A stretch of 64,000 nt of DNA, from positions 40,048,851-40,112,850 of the forward strand of contig JAVLUZ010000154.1 of NCBI GenBank assembly GCA_036768485.1, given 5' to 3'. The translations under genes and the position numbers were made by a program. Positions 47,362 through 57,757 of this stretch are shown here, one piece after another. Below the pieces are notes generated by a model that was not told the DNA's origin, ran no database searches, and saw nothing but the letters and a program-made list of their open reading frames with translations. Every line of letters begins with the position of its first letter. Position 1 is the first letter of the stretch. Source of the DNA: Mermis nigrescens (lineage: Eukaryota > Nematoda > Enoplea > Mermithida > Mermithidae).

Positions 47362-47859
47362 GTTGTGACACCAAAATTAGATGTGATGCAACAATGCATT
47401 TGAACATTTACACCCAGTTAGGCGTTTGGGTGATTAGGTTGTAGCGACCATCGGCTGCATACAGACTGACAACTTTCTGAGCAGCAGGCCCTTCATAGAA
47501 CAACATTTTGCCCGAGTAAACCTTTATTTGGTAATTTGGCGTTTTTTATGCATTATACGGACAAGTATATGTCTGTCAATGGTTCTTTTATTTAGATACT
47601 TAAAGTAATTTCTCGCCTAATTGTTAGAATGGTGAGACAGATGATATAAAGCACGCAGATCTTGTTACACTGCTCCGGAGATGCAAATGCCAACTCAATA
47701 TGGTAATAATTTGGCTGACTCAACTTCATTTTTGGGGCAGTTTATCAAAATTCATATGTAGCTTCAGGTCAAATTTGTACAAACATACTTTGTTGCATAA
47801 AGTTAACATGGTGTTGTAAATGAATAAATAAAGAAAATCCACGTTGAAAACGACATGTT

Positions 47860-48926
47860 TTTTTTAAAATGAATAAAACATTGAATAAATTATACTATGA
47901 TCCAAAATTAGTACTCGGCGCCCACCATTTGCTTGCTAAAGCTCCGCAAGCTTCACCCGCGCAATAAATTGTCCCAGGTAAAATCATACATGGCTAAACA
48001 GCCCACCTACTCTTTGCATAAACTGGCTTTTGAAAAGTATAGCCAAAATAGAGTAATTGTGAGTGCAATTCATCAAACAGTGGCAGGCTGATCTGTAGAC
48101 CTGCAATCTCTAGCTGAACTTAACAATAATTTTACTTGCTTAACTGCATAGATTTGTTTTCAAAATACGCATGGGTGGTTCCCCCTGAAAACCAAAACTC
48201 AAAAGATGTTTGAGATGCATTTAGGCATATTTTGGGTATGGGCCGGAAACCATATAAACTGCAAATGGATGCGGGCAAGGAGTTTGTAAACAAAGAGTTT
48301 CAGTTGTTTCTAAAATCGGAAGATGTGCATTTCTTCAAATCACTTTTTGAAAAGCAAAATTTTTCAAATGTTTTACATGGTAGAGCGTTTTAATTGACCT
48401 TCAAAGAAAAATGTGGAGATACTTTACGCGTAACAACACCTATAGGTACATTGATCTTATTGGTGAGCTCAACTGAAATTTAAAATAATTTGGTGCATAG
48501 AACTATAGGTGTAGCCCCCGTAAACATTAGCAAAAAGGAGTGAGAAATTCTGAATAGGCATTTAGGGTAGAACCGCGTGAACTCCCTAAAAGCTGAATTT
48601 AATGTAGGCAACAAAGTTCTTATAAGTAAAGTTAAGTGAGCATTTGAAAAAGGAGTGTGGCCTAATTGGACCGAAGAGTATTTTATAGTTGGTGAAAGGT
48701 TTAAGGCACCCCACCCGTCTATTTGCTAAAAGCCCAGAAGGACAAAAACTGAGGGTATTTTTTACAAACAAGAATTGCAAAAAATTGATGCATCAGCAAA
48801 AGATTTGTTTATTGTAGAGAAAATTCTAAAACTCAAAACGCACTGGAAAAAATGGACTATTTAGTACAGTGGCGGGGTTACCCACCAAAATTCGATTCAT
48901 GGGTCACTAGCCTAGTGAAGTTATAA
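47860..48926 (+). pseudogene. int: Inner Polinton integrase, decayed
   Basis: Colinear at the DNA level with the two outer integrase halves (mirror of 56,330-55,755 and 44,963-44,411), but with many stops. Readable pieces: QVKSYMAKQPTYSLHKLAFE (N-terminal domain), VDLQSLAELNNN (around the first catalytic Asp), FYMVERFN (region of the catalytic Glu), KKECGLIGPK, and a chromodomain end matching QGYPPKFDSW. It is uninterrupted at the point where the outer gene is split. Confidence 0.8.
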
Positions 48927-48954
48927 ATAATAATTCCAGTCCTACTTTGATATG

Positions 48955-49205
48955 AAAAATGGAGACTGGTCAGTGTTTTTCAACCATATTCTACATCGTT
49001 TATCACAATATACCTATTTGTCTAATGATGCAATTGAGGGGTATCTTTCACAAAATGAGCAATCATTATAAGCAAGCATTCCTCAAAGTTGATGCAAATG
49101 CTGCTTCAGGCTTCTTAAAGTACATCAGAAAGAAAACGCCTAAAAAGAGGAGATCTATGTGTGTTATTCAAATTATGGGAATTTTTAAGTCCAGAAGCTA
49201 GGTTT
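48955..49205 (+). pseudogene. Unidentified inner Polinton gene fragment
   Basis: Immediately after the integrase. AIEGYLSQNEQSL is followed in another frame by MSNHYKQAFLKVDANAASGF and a very basic KYIRKKTPKKRRS. It may be a small basic core-like protein; no family is assigned. Confidence 0.3.
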
Positions 49206-49269
49206 TACTTTGCAAATGTTTTCACAACAAATATTGATGAGCACATCACCTTGTCTATGTCAACCATTT

Positions 49270-49822
49270 TGATCTAAAGAGCGTGCAGAGTTTCGAAAAA
49301 AGTGTGCAGAGTTTCGAAAAAGTGCAGAGTTTAACATTTTACACGTTATAACATAGAAAAGGCAGAGTTTCGGAAAAAGTGTGCAGTTTAGAAAAAAGTT
49401 AGCAGAGTTTGGAAAAAAGTGTGCAGAGTTTCCTGGACAAAAAGTGTGCAGAGTTTCTTCCGAAAAAGTTTGCAGAGTTTTAGAAAAAGTGTGCAGAGTT
49501 TAGAAAAAGGCAGAGTTTGAAAAAAGTGCAGAGTTTTGAAAAAGCGTGCAGAGTTTTGAAAAAGTGTGCAGAGTTTGGAACATTTTTTACACGTTATAAC
49601 ATAGAAAGCGTGCAGAGTTTCCGCAAAAAGCAGCAGACTTTAGAAAAAAGTGTGCAGAGCTCTAAAAGTGCAGAGTTTCAAAAAGTATGCAGAGTTTCGA
49701 AAAAAGTGTGCACAGTTTGGAAAAAGTGTGCAGAGTTTTGAAAAAAAAGAGTTTCAGAAAAAGTGTGCAGAGTTTAGAAAAAGTGAGCAGAGTTTGGAAA
49801 AAAGTGTGCAGAGTTTCAAAAG
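49270..49822 (+). repeat. Minisatellite, GTGTGCAGAGTTTNGAAAAA units
   Basis: About 25 degenerate units of 15-22 bp. Two embedded copies of ACACGTTATAACATAGAAA (49,341 and 49,590) suggest a higher-order duplication. It ends directly at the ATPase frame. Confidence 0.9.
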
Positions 49823-50470
49823 TTTATAAATACTGATGCTGAAATTGTGTTGAAAACCATTCTAGAAATGGAACATCCCTTTACATGCACTGTTTCTGGT
49901 CCAACAAAATCAGGAAAAACAACTTTTTTGTTAAGCAACTTATTGAAAATAGAGAAAGAATAATTAATACAAAATTGATAAAATCTATTAGTTTCATAGT
50001 GAAGAACAGCTTCTGTAATGCGTTGGGCTTGCCAGATTTTAGCATCCTCAAAGAAAAAGGTCATGTAGCCCAGCTGATAGTTCTTGATGATCTAATGCAT
50101 GAAAGTAGAGGAAATCATGAGATTATACAATTATTCAATTATTCACTTGTGATTGTCATCAATGCTCAAGTGCTATACAAATTGTGCAAAATTCATTTTA
50201 TGATGGTCAGTTTGTACCTCGCACATCAATTTTGGATTATATTGTTTTATTCAAAAACCCAGCAGATCAGCTGCAATTGCATATTTATTGCGTCATTTAT
50301 ACCCTAGTAATACAAAATATTTTCATGAAGCTTATGTTGATGCCACCTCCAGGCCACACGGGTACTTGTTCACTGATCTTATAACAAAGTACAGATGATT
50401 TACACAGGTTGAAAACGAGTGTTTTGAGCAAACACCCTACATTTTATGTGCCAAAAAGTATAAATATGCA
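49823..50470 (+). pseudogene. Polinton DNA-packaging ATPase (FtsK/HerA, A32-like), broken
   Basis: The clean first part reads EMEHPFTCTVSGPTKSGKTT, a Walker A loop, then LLSNLLKI. A frame change follows; QLIVLDDLMHES is Walker B with the two acidic residues. Downstream fragments: RHLYPSNTKYFHEAYVDATS then GYLFTDLITKYR, the conserved C-terminal segment of Polinton ATPases. It pumps element DNA into capsids. An in-frame path extends upstream to the edge of the minisatellite, so the start is uncertain. At least three shifts or stops. Confidence 0.8.
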
Positions 50471-50863
50471 TAATGATCTATTTGAAAATTACAAAAATGG
50501 CTCCCTCAAAGACTAAAACGAAACATTAGTTGTTTACATTTGTTAAGTATTGCAAGAAAAACCCCAAGGCAATGTGGTTATAAATAATGCTCAACAAAAC
50601 TGATCCTTCAAATCCTATGTATTTGTAATCGTTAAAACAATTTTCTAAACGGCAACATTCCTCTTTACTGATAAAGAAATCTGCAGATCAGTGCCTGCAA
50701 TATAAATCACATATAAGGTATTTGGCAAAGAATAAGAGTGCAAGTACTAAGTTCTAAAGAAAAGATTTAATTAGTCAGAAGGGTGGCTTCTTACCTCTTT
50801 CATTGACACCCTCCATTCTATCAGTTGTAGGTAGTTTACTACAGAAGAGATTATAGGCATGAA

Positions 50864-51318
50864 ATGGCTAATACAGAAAAACTAATTCTAGTGCCAGCAG
50901 ACATTGTTGAACAAAGTAAACCACTAGATCAAGTATTAAACGCCCTGGATCGGTAGATGTACAAGATTTTAAGCAACAAGCATTCATCTGAAATAATGAT
51001 AAAGTATAACCAAATTTTGAGCAAGTTTGGTCAATTGCAGGAACAGCGTACAAAACCGTATGAGCTAACTATTTTAGGTCCACACAAATCATTTGGAAAA
51101 AATAAAAACTATAGCTGGTATTCCAAAACCTTACAGTCAAATGCAAATCTGCTATTACAGCATATTAATGACGATCCTAATATAGACATTGAAGCATCTG
51201 GTGAGGTTGTGATTGACGGTCAGAAAATATATGGATCAAATATTGTTGATTTGGTTCACAACTTCACGCGTGATTGTAAAACCGTACCCGCTGCAATTGG
51301 TGCAAGAGTTGGCTAGGG
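50864..51318 (+). pseudogene. Conserved Polinton protein of unknown function
   Basis: Starts MANTEKLILVPADIVEQSK; a single stop at 50,954 follows NALDR, then the same frame stays open for 119 codons. Later landmarks: YNQILSKFGQLQEQRTKP, LLLQHINDDPNIDIEASGEV and DLVHNFTRD. I recognise the layout (LxLVP N-terminus, a coiled middle ending RxKP, then a hydrophobic domain with GEVxxxGxxIxGSNIxDLxxxxTR) from a protein common in Polintons and without a firm function. It lies between ATPase and capsid genes. The reading shifts after GARVG. Confidence 0.65.
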
Positions 51319-51462
51319 CCCTTCTACGTTCGAACGCCCCACTCTGAGAGCATAGCTAATAAGAAACAAAGAGCGCAGTGGCATCTGAAGGCGACTTTTC
51401 TTGGGATGAAGTAAATCTATAAATAGTACAAATGTTTAAGCAAAAATTATACAATCAAAAAC

Positions 51463-51790
51463 ATGCATATACAATTCAATCCTGAAAACAGTGGCCTTTG
51501 GCTACAATATTATGCAGAACAAGCTCAACAGGGTATGGCCTGGAAGGCTATAGAGGCGTACCATACCAACGAGGTGGCGGATTAGGAGTTTCTTCAAATC
51601 ACTATTTAGAATGGCTGTGCCTGTATTGAGATCTATTGGCAAAAGCGTAGGGAAACACGCATTAGTGGCTGGTGCTAATATTGCATCAGATATGGCGCAG
51701 GGAAGACCTCTTATCTCAGTCCGCCAAGGAACATTCCAAGCATGAGGCGGCGCGATTCTTAGATGGCATCAAAGACTATGTCTGGTGAGG
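51463..51790 (+). pseudogene. pVI-like Polinton minor protein, broken
   Basis: Fragments in two frames: MHIQFNPENSGLWLQYYAEQ, a GVPYQRGGGLG patch, then AVPVLRSIGKSVGKHALVAG and ANIASDMAQGRP. The amphipathic GxxxxLRxxxPxLxxxGKxVGxxALxxGxxIxxD pattern directly before the major capsid gene is that of the adenovirus pVI-like protein of Polintons. Confidence 0.6.
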
Positions 51791-51861
51791 GGCTAGGTGT
51801 GCGGCTAAAAAGTCTAAAAATATGAATAATGATGACGCATTTACAAAACTAATCTGAAAAA

Positions 51862-53065
51862 ATGGCTCTAATAGACGCCAACCATTCAAGTACAACATCT
51901 GGAACTCAATCTTTTCACTGTCCCTCCTACCCAAGTTTCTGTTAAAAGAGAATTTTGGGATGAAGTGCAGCCTATGCACCCATTAACAAATTGAGGACCC
52001 TACAAATTCAGAATCCCACCCGATCCACACTATTTGCATGCAAAAAGAGCAGAAGTTATATTTACATGGCGCTAAAAAATTAAAAAAACCAACACCTGCA
52101 GCAAGCATAGCAGTACCCAATTATACAATCAACCTTATAGGCAAAACGTTTTTCCAAGCAAGTCAAGTGTTTTTTAGGCGGTAAATTAGTGTTTGACAGC
52201 TCCAATTTGTACACATCTAGGGCATATTTTGGAAACTGAAATTACAATTATGGTTTTGATGCAAAATAGTCTCATCTTCAGTCTGTGCTGTATTTTCACA
52301 AAGGTGGGGCTAATGTGAATGTTGATGATAATAAAGGGTTCAAAGAATGAGAGGCGCTCTTTAAAGACTCGAGCAGTAGAAGTATCTGCGCCCCATATAC
52401 TGACTTATTCTCTCAAGACAGGTATTTGCTGAATTTCACTAGAATTACACAGAAACAGACACTTTGTTCACAAGAAAAGTTCTGGAAGATTTACCAGAAC
52501 TCAACGTCCTTTAGTAATGAAATTGTTTGTTCGCAAAGTTGAGGTGTTAGAGAGTGTGAGTTTAGCGCTTGAGCAAACAATGATGGCATATACTGCCAAA
52601 TACCCTATAACAATGATGCCATGACAAATATGCACATTTCAAATCCGTCCTGGGAAAGCCCAATTTTGCATTGTTTACAGGCCAGCTGCCGAGACGTTTA
52701 GTTTTTGTTTCAGTGTTGAGGGAAAGCATTTTGAGGCACTTTGTCAAAATCGCCATTTAATTTCAACTCCATTTACATTCACGATGTGAAAGTAACGAGC
52801 GGTGGGCAAACTCATTCACTAAATGTGTCATTCAAGCAAAATAAGTTTATACAGGCATTTAATCAGATGTATCACTGCGCTTGATATTGGGCATGATAAT
52901 AAAGGTGAAATTTTATCAGCAGAGACGAATTTAACACAAGTCATTGTTTCTTTGTATTTGACCTGATGCCTGATGCATAATGATAGTGGGCATTGGGATC
53001 TAGTGCGCGAAGGAACAACAAGTATAAATGTCAAGTTTGCAGTCGCTTTGCCCGATTCTGAGTAG
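51862..53065 (+). pseudogene. Polinton major capsid protein (double jelly roll), broken
   Basis: Recognisable pieces in order: SVPPTQVSVKREFWDE-like start region, MHPLTN, GPYKFRIPPD, KLVFDSSNLYTSRAYFGN (compare KLVxxSxxxYxYRAY), SHLQSVLYFHKGG, DLFSQDRYLLN, and near the end DSGHWDLVREGTTSINVKF (compare HWNLxRxGxxxxxxxF). This is the major capsid of Polintons, the hexon counterpart. At least six stops or shifts. Ends at TAG 53,063-53,065. Confidence 0.8.
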
Positions 53066-53153
53066 AAATTATTATATACGCCAAATTTGATAATTTAATA
53101 ATGATTGATAAAAACCGCAACACTTTCTTACAAAAACTCCTTAATGCTTAGCA

Positions 53154-53560
53154 ATGAACACACTTGAAGTACTACATATTTTAGAAGCAGATCCTGCTGT
53201 GAACAAAATTTTGCTGGGCGTCTTCCCTATTGGATCGCCTTCCGCCTATACCCCGCTACCCCGCTGCGGTAATAGCCAATTTGGGATTTCAGCAATGAAC
53301 CAGGGTCACACCGTGTCATGTACATTAATCGTAGATCGCATTGTGATTTTTTTGACAGTTATGGTCAGAAACCCCTTGTTGAGCTCAAAGAATATATTGA
53401 GAAAATGCAACATCGTACATGTACAATAATATGAGGGTTCAGGGTCTTTTTCTACATCATGGCCATATGTGCATCTATTTCAGCGACTTTTGAGCAAAGG
53501 GGTTTCTGTCAAAAGAGTTGTTAAGTCTATGCAAACACCCAAAATCTATAAATACTTGGA
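53154..53560 (+). pseudogene. Adenain-type cysteine protease, broken
   Basis: Starts MNTLEVLHILEADPAVNK then LLGVF. After a frame change it reads NEPGSHRVMYINRRSHCDFF and DSYGQKPLVELKEYI. The HW/H-x-x-x-x-Y and FFDSYG segments are those around the catalytic His and Asp of adenovirus-like maturation proteases. The catalytic Cys segment near the end is not intact. It processes capsid proteins; placed after the major capsid gene. Confidence 0.65.
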
Positions 53561-53569
53561 GAAAATGTA

Positions 53570-53890
53570 TGAAAAACAACAAACATGGATCCTGGAAGAA
53601 TGGCATTGACGTTCCGAGTGATTCTCAAGAATCAAATACCGCCTACCTTCATTACAAAGCTGCCTAGACATAATGCTCAATGGTGATTGGAAGTAGGGCT
53701 AGCCAAAATAATCTATGCAAACACTTGGAATAATATATCCGAAGATCAGAACACGATTCAATATTATGATTTTAAAAAATAATGTCCAAATAAAAATGCT
53801 TATTCCTCGCACCAGATACTTGAATATACACGTATCTAAATGGAACAATTACTGAGGGAATAAAAATGGTCAGCACAAATGAAAATTTGA
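53570..53890 (+). other. Inner Polinton, unassigned decayed stretch
   Basis: Protein-like scraps without a recognised family. Confidence 0.25.
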
Positions 53891-54374
53891 CTATACTCAA
53901 CATATAGGCTTACAATGTACATCAGATAGTAAAAAATGCTGTCATCTAAAACTCAACACTGAACGTATTCAGAGCCTAAAATTAACCAAACAATTAATGT
54001 GTACATGCTGGGATTTCTGGAAGACCAACTCTCTAGCATAAATTATATGGTAGTCCAAGAACTGACAATAGCGTTCAAATCGTTCTCCCGATATGCTAGG
54101 CGTGAATGCACAATTTTTATGTATATTGTGATATAAAGTTGAACCTCAAATTGTTGGTAATGTTTTTGCCCCACTTCTGCAGGTGATAAATTTCGAAGGA
54201 ACCTATATGGATATAAAAAATCATGCCTATATTAGTCCACACTATATACCCGTGCTCAAAAATCATTTAATACTATTGAAATTAACGTTAAAACCGACCA
54301 AGATATGCCAGTCCCCTTTGGAGTTTGGAAAAACTTTCATTAAATTGCATTTCAAGCGTACAAATTTGACCTGA
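53890..54374 (+). pseudogene. Polinton penton protein, C-terminal part, broken
   Basis: Readable end: FLPHFCR region, then INFEGTYMDIKNHAYISPHY and LPFEFGK-like PLEFGKTFIKLHFKR, stop at 54,374. The N-P-HY-x-P-V-L-K-N and PFEFGKxxVxLHFRR segments close the Polinton penton. The stop lies within the right terminal repeat. Confidence 0.65.
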
Positions 54375-55748
54375 AGCTACATATGAATTTTTATCTCAAG
54401 CACCCCAAAAATGGAGTTGAGCTGTCAAAACTATTACCACATATTAGTGCATTTGCGTCTCCGGAGCAGTAAACATCTGCTATATATCATCTGTCTCACC
54501 ATTCTAACAATTAGGCGAGAAATTACTATAAGTATTTAATTAAAAGCAGAAGCATTGACAGACATATGCTTGTCCGTATAATACAAAAAAACGCCAAATT
54601 ACCAAATAAAAGGTTTACTTGGGCAAAATATTGTTCTATGCATACCTGCTGCTCAGAAAGTTGTCAGTCTGTATGCAGCTAATGGTCGCTACGACCTAAT
54701 CACCCAAACACCTAACTGGGTGTAAATGTTTGAATGCATTGTTGCATCACATCTAATTTTGGTGTCACAACATGCATAATACAACACTAATAGAACGTGT
54801 TTAAGCAAGGACCAGGAATTTGAAGGACCGGAAGTGACGAAGGACCAAGAATTTGAAGGACTGGGAAGGAGAAGAAGGGACCGGGAAGTGACAAAGGACC
54901 AGGAATTTGAAGGACCGGGAAGTCAAACCTATATATATATATATATTTACACTCCTTTTGTGCTTAGACCCACTTTAATCCCTAGCTCAGTCACTAGGCT
55001 TAGTTTACAAACTTATTTTATATTTAGACTTAATTGCATAATTTGTCAGGTGAACATAACGGGCCAGGAAGCCATACACTGCTTGATAAATTTATATAAT
55101 GCTTACCTAAGCTTAGTTTACACAGTCCTTGGGCCTAGTTTTGTCTTACTTTGGCACATTTAATGCAATTTTTAGACTGAGTTGCAGTGGATACACATGG
55201 GGGGAATATGCTTGACGTATTAGGAGGCTTCCCCATCCTCCCAACAGGGCACAGGTGCGCTAGTATGGGTGTGTATGTCAGACAATTTACATAGGGTCGC
55301 TCTCAATTAATTTACTCTTCGTTTAGCTCAGTCTTGGTTTACCCACAGGCTGAACATTCTAGCCCAGGGCCTAATTTACCCCTTCCACTCCTCAACTATG
55401 TGTCCTCATGTGTTAGTCTATGCTTAACCATTGCACATCACTCGCAATTAGTTTACACTTAGTTCAGGTTTAATCCTATTTTACCCCTTCCACTTCAACT
55501 ATGTCCTCATATGTTATAGCATTAGTCTATGCTTAACCATTGCCTATCTTGAACCATTGTCTATCCTTAACCATTGCTCCCTGACCCTTATTTCAGGGAG
55601 CAAGGCCCCACCCCTCGCCTATCCTTAACCATTGTATATGTTATAGCATTAGCCTATGTTATAGCATTGGCTATTTTAAAGAATTGGCTATCCTTAACCA
55701 TTGTATATGTTATAGCACTGCCCTGCTAGGGTACCACATATAACTACT
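54358..55748 (-). repeat. Right terminal inverted repeat, 1.39 kb
   Basis: Mirror of the left repeat, without insertion. It contains the GGTCCTT unit tandem (54,805-54,925), the hairpin at 55,574-55,602 and iterated TTATAGCAT / CTTAACCATTG. Confidence 0.92.
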
Positions 55749-55754
55749 AAAACG
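55749..55754 (+). other. Target duplication, right
   Basis: AAAACG. Confidence 0.9.
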
Positions 55755-56290
55755 CTCTACCACACTAGCCTTCATTTTGCTTTTAATGGTGAAAAATGCA
55801 CATCTTCTGATTTTAGAAACAACTGCAACTCTTTGTTCACAAACTGCTTGCCTGCGTCTGTTTTACACTTTATATGGTTTCCGCCCATACCCAAAATATG
55901 CCTCCTTTCAGTTGGCGTCTCAAACATCTTTTGCATTTTTGGTTTTCAGGGGAACCACCCATGCGTATTTTGAAACCAAATCTATGCAGTTGAGCAAGTA
56001 CTTAGAATTATTGTTATGTTCGGCTAGGAGATTGCAGTGTCCACAAGATTGCCTGCCATTGCTCATCATTCGCGCCACAATCACTTTATTTCGGCTATAC
56101 TTTTTAAAAGCCGGTTTATGCAAAGAGCAGGTGGGTTGTTTAGCTAGCCATGATTTCACCTGTGACAATTCAATGTGCGGGTGAAGCTGTGGGCGCCAGA
56201 GCACTTCGTTTTTGGATCATAGTATAATTTATTCAATGTTTTATTCATTTAAAAAACATGTCGTTTCAGCGAGCGGGATTTTCTTTATTT
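55755..56290 (-). pseudogene. int: Outer Polinton integrase, N-terminal half and core start
   Basis: Reads EVLWRPQLHPHIELSQVKSW then LAKQPTCSLHKPAFKKYSR, the N-terminal domain. It continues to KYLLNCIDLVSKYAWVVPLK, which carries the first catalytic Asp of the DDE core. A decayed stretch follows, reaching the VERF motif near 55,760, where the inner element cuts in. The gene continues on the other side at 44,963. It catalyses insertion with 6-bp staggered cuts. Confidence 0.8.
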
Positions 56291-56689
56291 ATTCATTTAC
56301 AACACCATATCAACTTTATGCAACAAAGTATGTTCGTACAAATTTTCCCACATATTCTCGGCATTTGTATCAAAATGACGCCACAAATCGTACAAAATGT
56401 CATTTTCACGATTAAGTATACACTATTTCAAGTACAAGGCAAAAGTCCAAAATCCTTTCTTTTCTTCGCTCTTTGTTCTTCCTTGAACATATTGCTGTGA
56501 AAATCCTAAAACAGTTGCCAATTCATTCCACATGACAGACGTTGATGAATCTGAGCATTGCTTTTTTGATGAATCTGTCGACAAAGTGATGGTAGGCTAG
56601 TTTGAGACAAGGGGAAGACATTTTCAGGAAGCTATAAAATAGCACATACGCCACCCATACTTATAGATTCATATTTATAGACATTCAGG

Positions 56690-56999
56690 CAGGCTTGTGG
56701 GTTGCATCCTGCTCTATGTACCTCGCAATCACTCAATTGCCAGCTTCTTGCGTGGCGCGTTCATACTTGCAGCATCGGGGGCACATTTCAATGCTCACAC
56801 ACCTACCCCTATTAGTCTCAGAAAAGCTGCGTTCCGACAACGCTTTTTGACAAAAATAGCAGAGTTGAAACATGAGCGCATACATGGGCTGCTCCAGATT
56901 CCTACTGCACAACTGCACGGGTGGTTTAATAGACCTCCCGTACGGTTCTTCTCTTCTCAATAAAAGGATGCTGTTCTTAATTTCCTTAACTTCTTCCAT
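56690..56999 (-). pseudogene. Small CxxC (zinc-ribbon-like) protein of the outer Polinton
   Basis: Starts MEEVKEIKNSILLLRREEP; landmarks PYGRSIKPPVQLCSRNLEQP, LCYFCQK, EMCPRCCKYERATQEAGN, then a stop followed by VIARYIEQ. 89 codons before the stop. The same protein occurs at 10,279. Upstream TTTATAAATATG is about 45 nt before the ATG. It sits upstream of the integrase on the same strand. Two CxxC pairs suggest zinc binding; function unknown. Confidence 0.6.
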
Positions 57000-57140
57000 T
57001 TTTAGTGTTATCTTTTCCTTGAATTTTTTTCATATTTATAAACTTTAAACATGTTTAGACACGTTTGGGCATGCCCAGGCTGCATTGACCAGGAAGCCAC
57101 TTCCCGTTCCTGACCGGGGCCCACTCCGGTCCTTTATGCT

Positions 57141-57150
57141 CTATAAGTAT
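57141..57150 (+). promoter_or_regulatory. TATA-like element before 57,215 gene
   Basis: CTATAAGTAT, 65-74 nt before the ATG at 57,215. Confidence 0.3.
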
Positions 57151-57214
57151 GAGTAGCAGGCGTAAAATATGTGTTTGTTTTGAAATAGCTCTAAACGTTT
57201 CAGACAATATTTTG

Positions 57215-57645
57215 ATGGACTATTGCGTGCAGTTGATCAGAGATTACATCAACAAAGAAACGAGCTGGGATGATTTGACCTTTCAACAGATCCAGGCTAA
57301 AGCCAATGAAGCCGCTTAGTTCAACTTCATCAGTCAGCCAATCAATATTGACCATGATTTGGCGTTGCAGCCACATTTTGACGTCTAAGGTCAAAATGTT
57401 CAGGCAAGGGGTCAACGCCAGCTGATTTTACACGCTGATTGGTTTTGTGGGTGTGCTGGCCAATGTGAGGCACAACCAAGGGATGGATATTATTGATATG
57501 CTGATCAATTTGTTCGAATGCTTTACATTAATTTGAGCGTCTGGTTCACGATCTCATGTCAGCCGCAGAAGTCACGGCGATTGGCGGCGGCGATTTTATT
57601 GTACCCTACGGCATTTTCAAGGGCCAACAAAATTTGCAGGAGTGA
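57215..57645 (+). pseudogene. Unidentified outer Polinton gene, broken
   Basis: MDYCVQLIRDYINKETSWDD then LTFQQIQAKANEAA, stop, then FNFISQPINIDHDLALQ in frame. In later frames SAAEVTAIGGGDFIVPYGIF then KGQQNLQE. I chose the ATG at 57,215 over the in-frame ATG at 57,149 because the latter overlaps the TATA-like box. No family recognised. Nearest gene to the right terminus, transcribed against the rest. Confidence 0.4.
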
Positions 57646-57757
57646 TATATTTGTGACATTGTCTATGAATAATATTATTTGTATTTTTTATTATTTTAAA
57701 AATGGAACCCAGTGAACGATATTATAGACACATTCTTATGCATTTGATTTGAGTTGA

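Larger units (their letters stand above)
44970..47780 (+). repeat. Left terminal inverted repeat (interrupted)
   Basis: 44,970-45,940 and 47,370-47,780 together mirror 55,748-54,358. Outer part: iterated TGCTATAACATA and TGGTTAAGGATAG. Then a GCTCCCTG/CAGGGAGC hairpin (45,119-45,150) and a tandem of GGTCCTTTGAATTCC / GGTCCTTTGTCACTT units at 45,785-45,900. The break is a 1,421-bp hAT-like insertion. Confidence 0.9.
44970..55748 (+). mobile_element. Inner Maverick/Polinton, near-complete, 10.8 kb
   Basis: Bounded by inverted termini starting AGTAGTTATA (the left end has one extra AGT) and by perfect 6-bp duplications AAAACG. Terminal inverted repeats are ~1.38-1.39 kb once a later insertion in the left copy is removed. 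Gene order on plus: integrase, unknown, minisatellite, ATPase, conserved Polinton protein, pVI-like, major capsid, protease, penton. There is no polymerase. All genes are broken. It is inserted inside the outer Polinton integrase gene, just after its VERF-type motif. Confidence 0.92.

Noticed and set aside
49270..49822. CRISPR-like array
   Set aside because: Units are degenerate, contiguous, of varying length, and lack unique spacers; the setting is a eukaryotic transposon.
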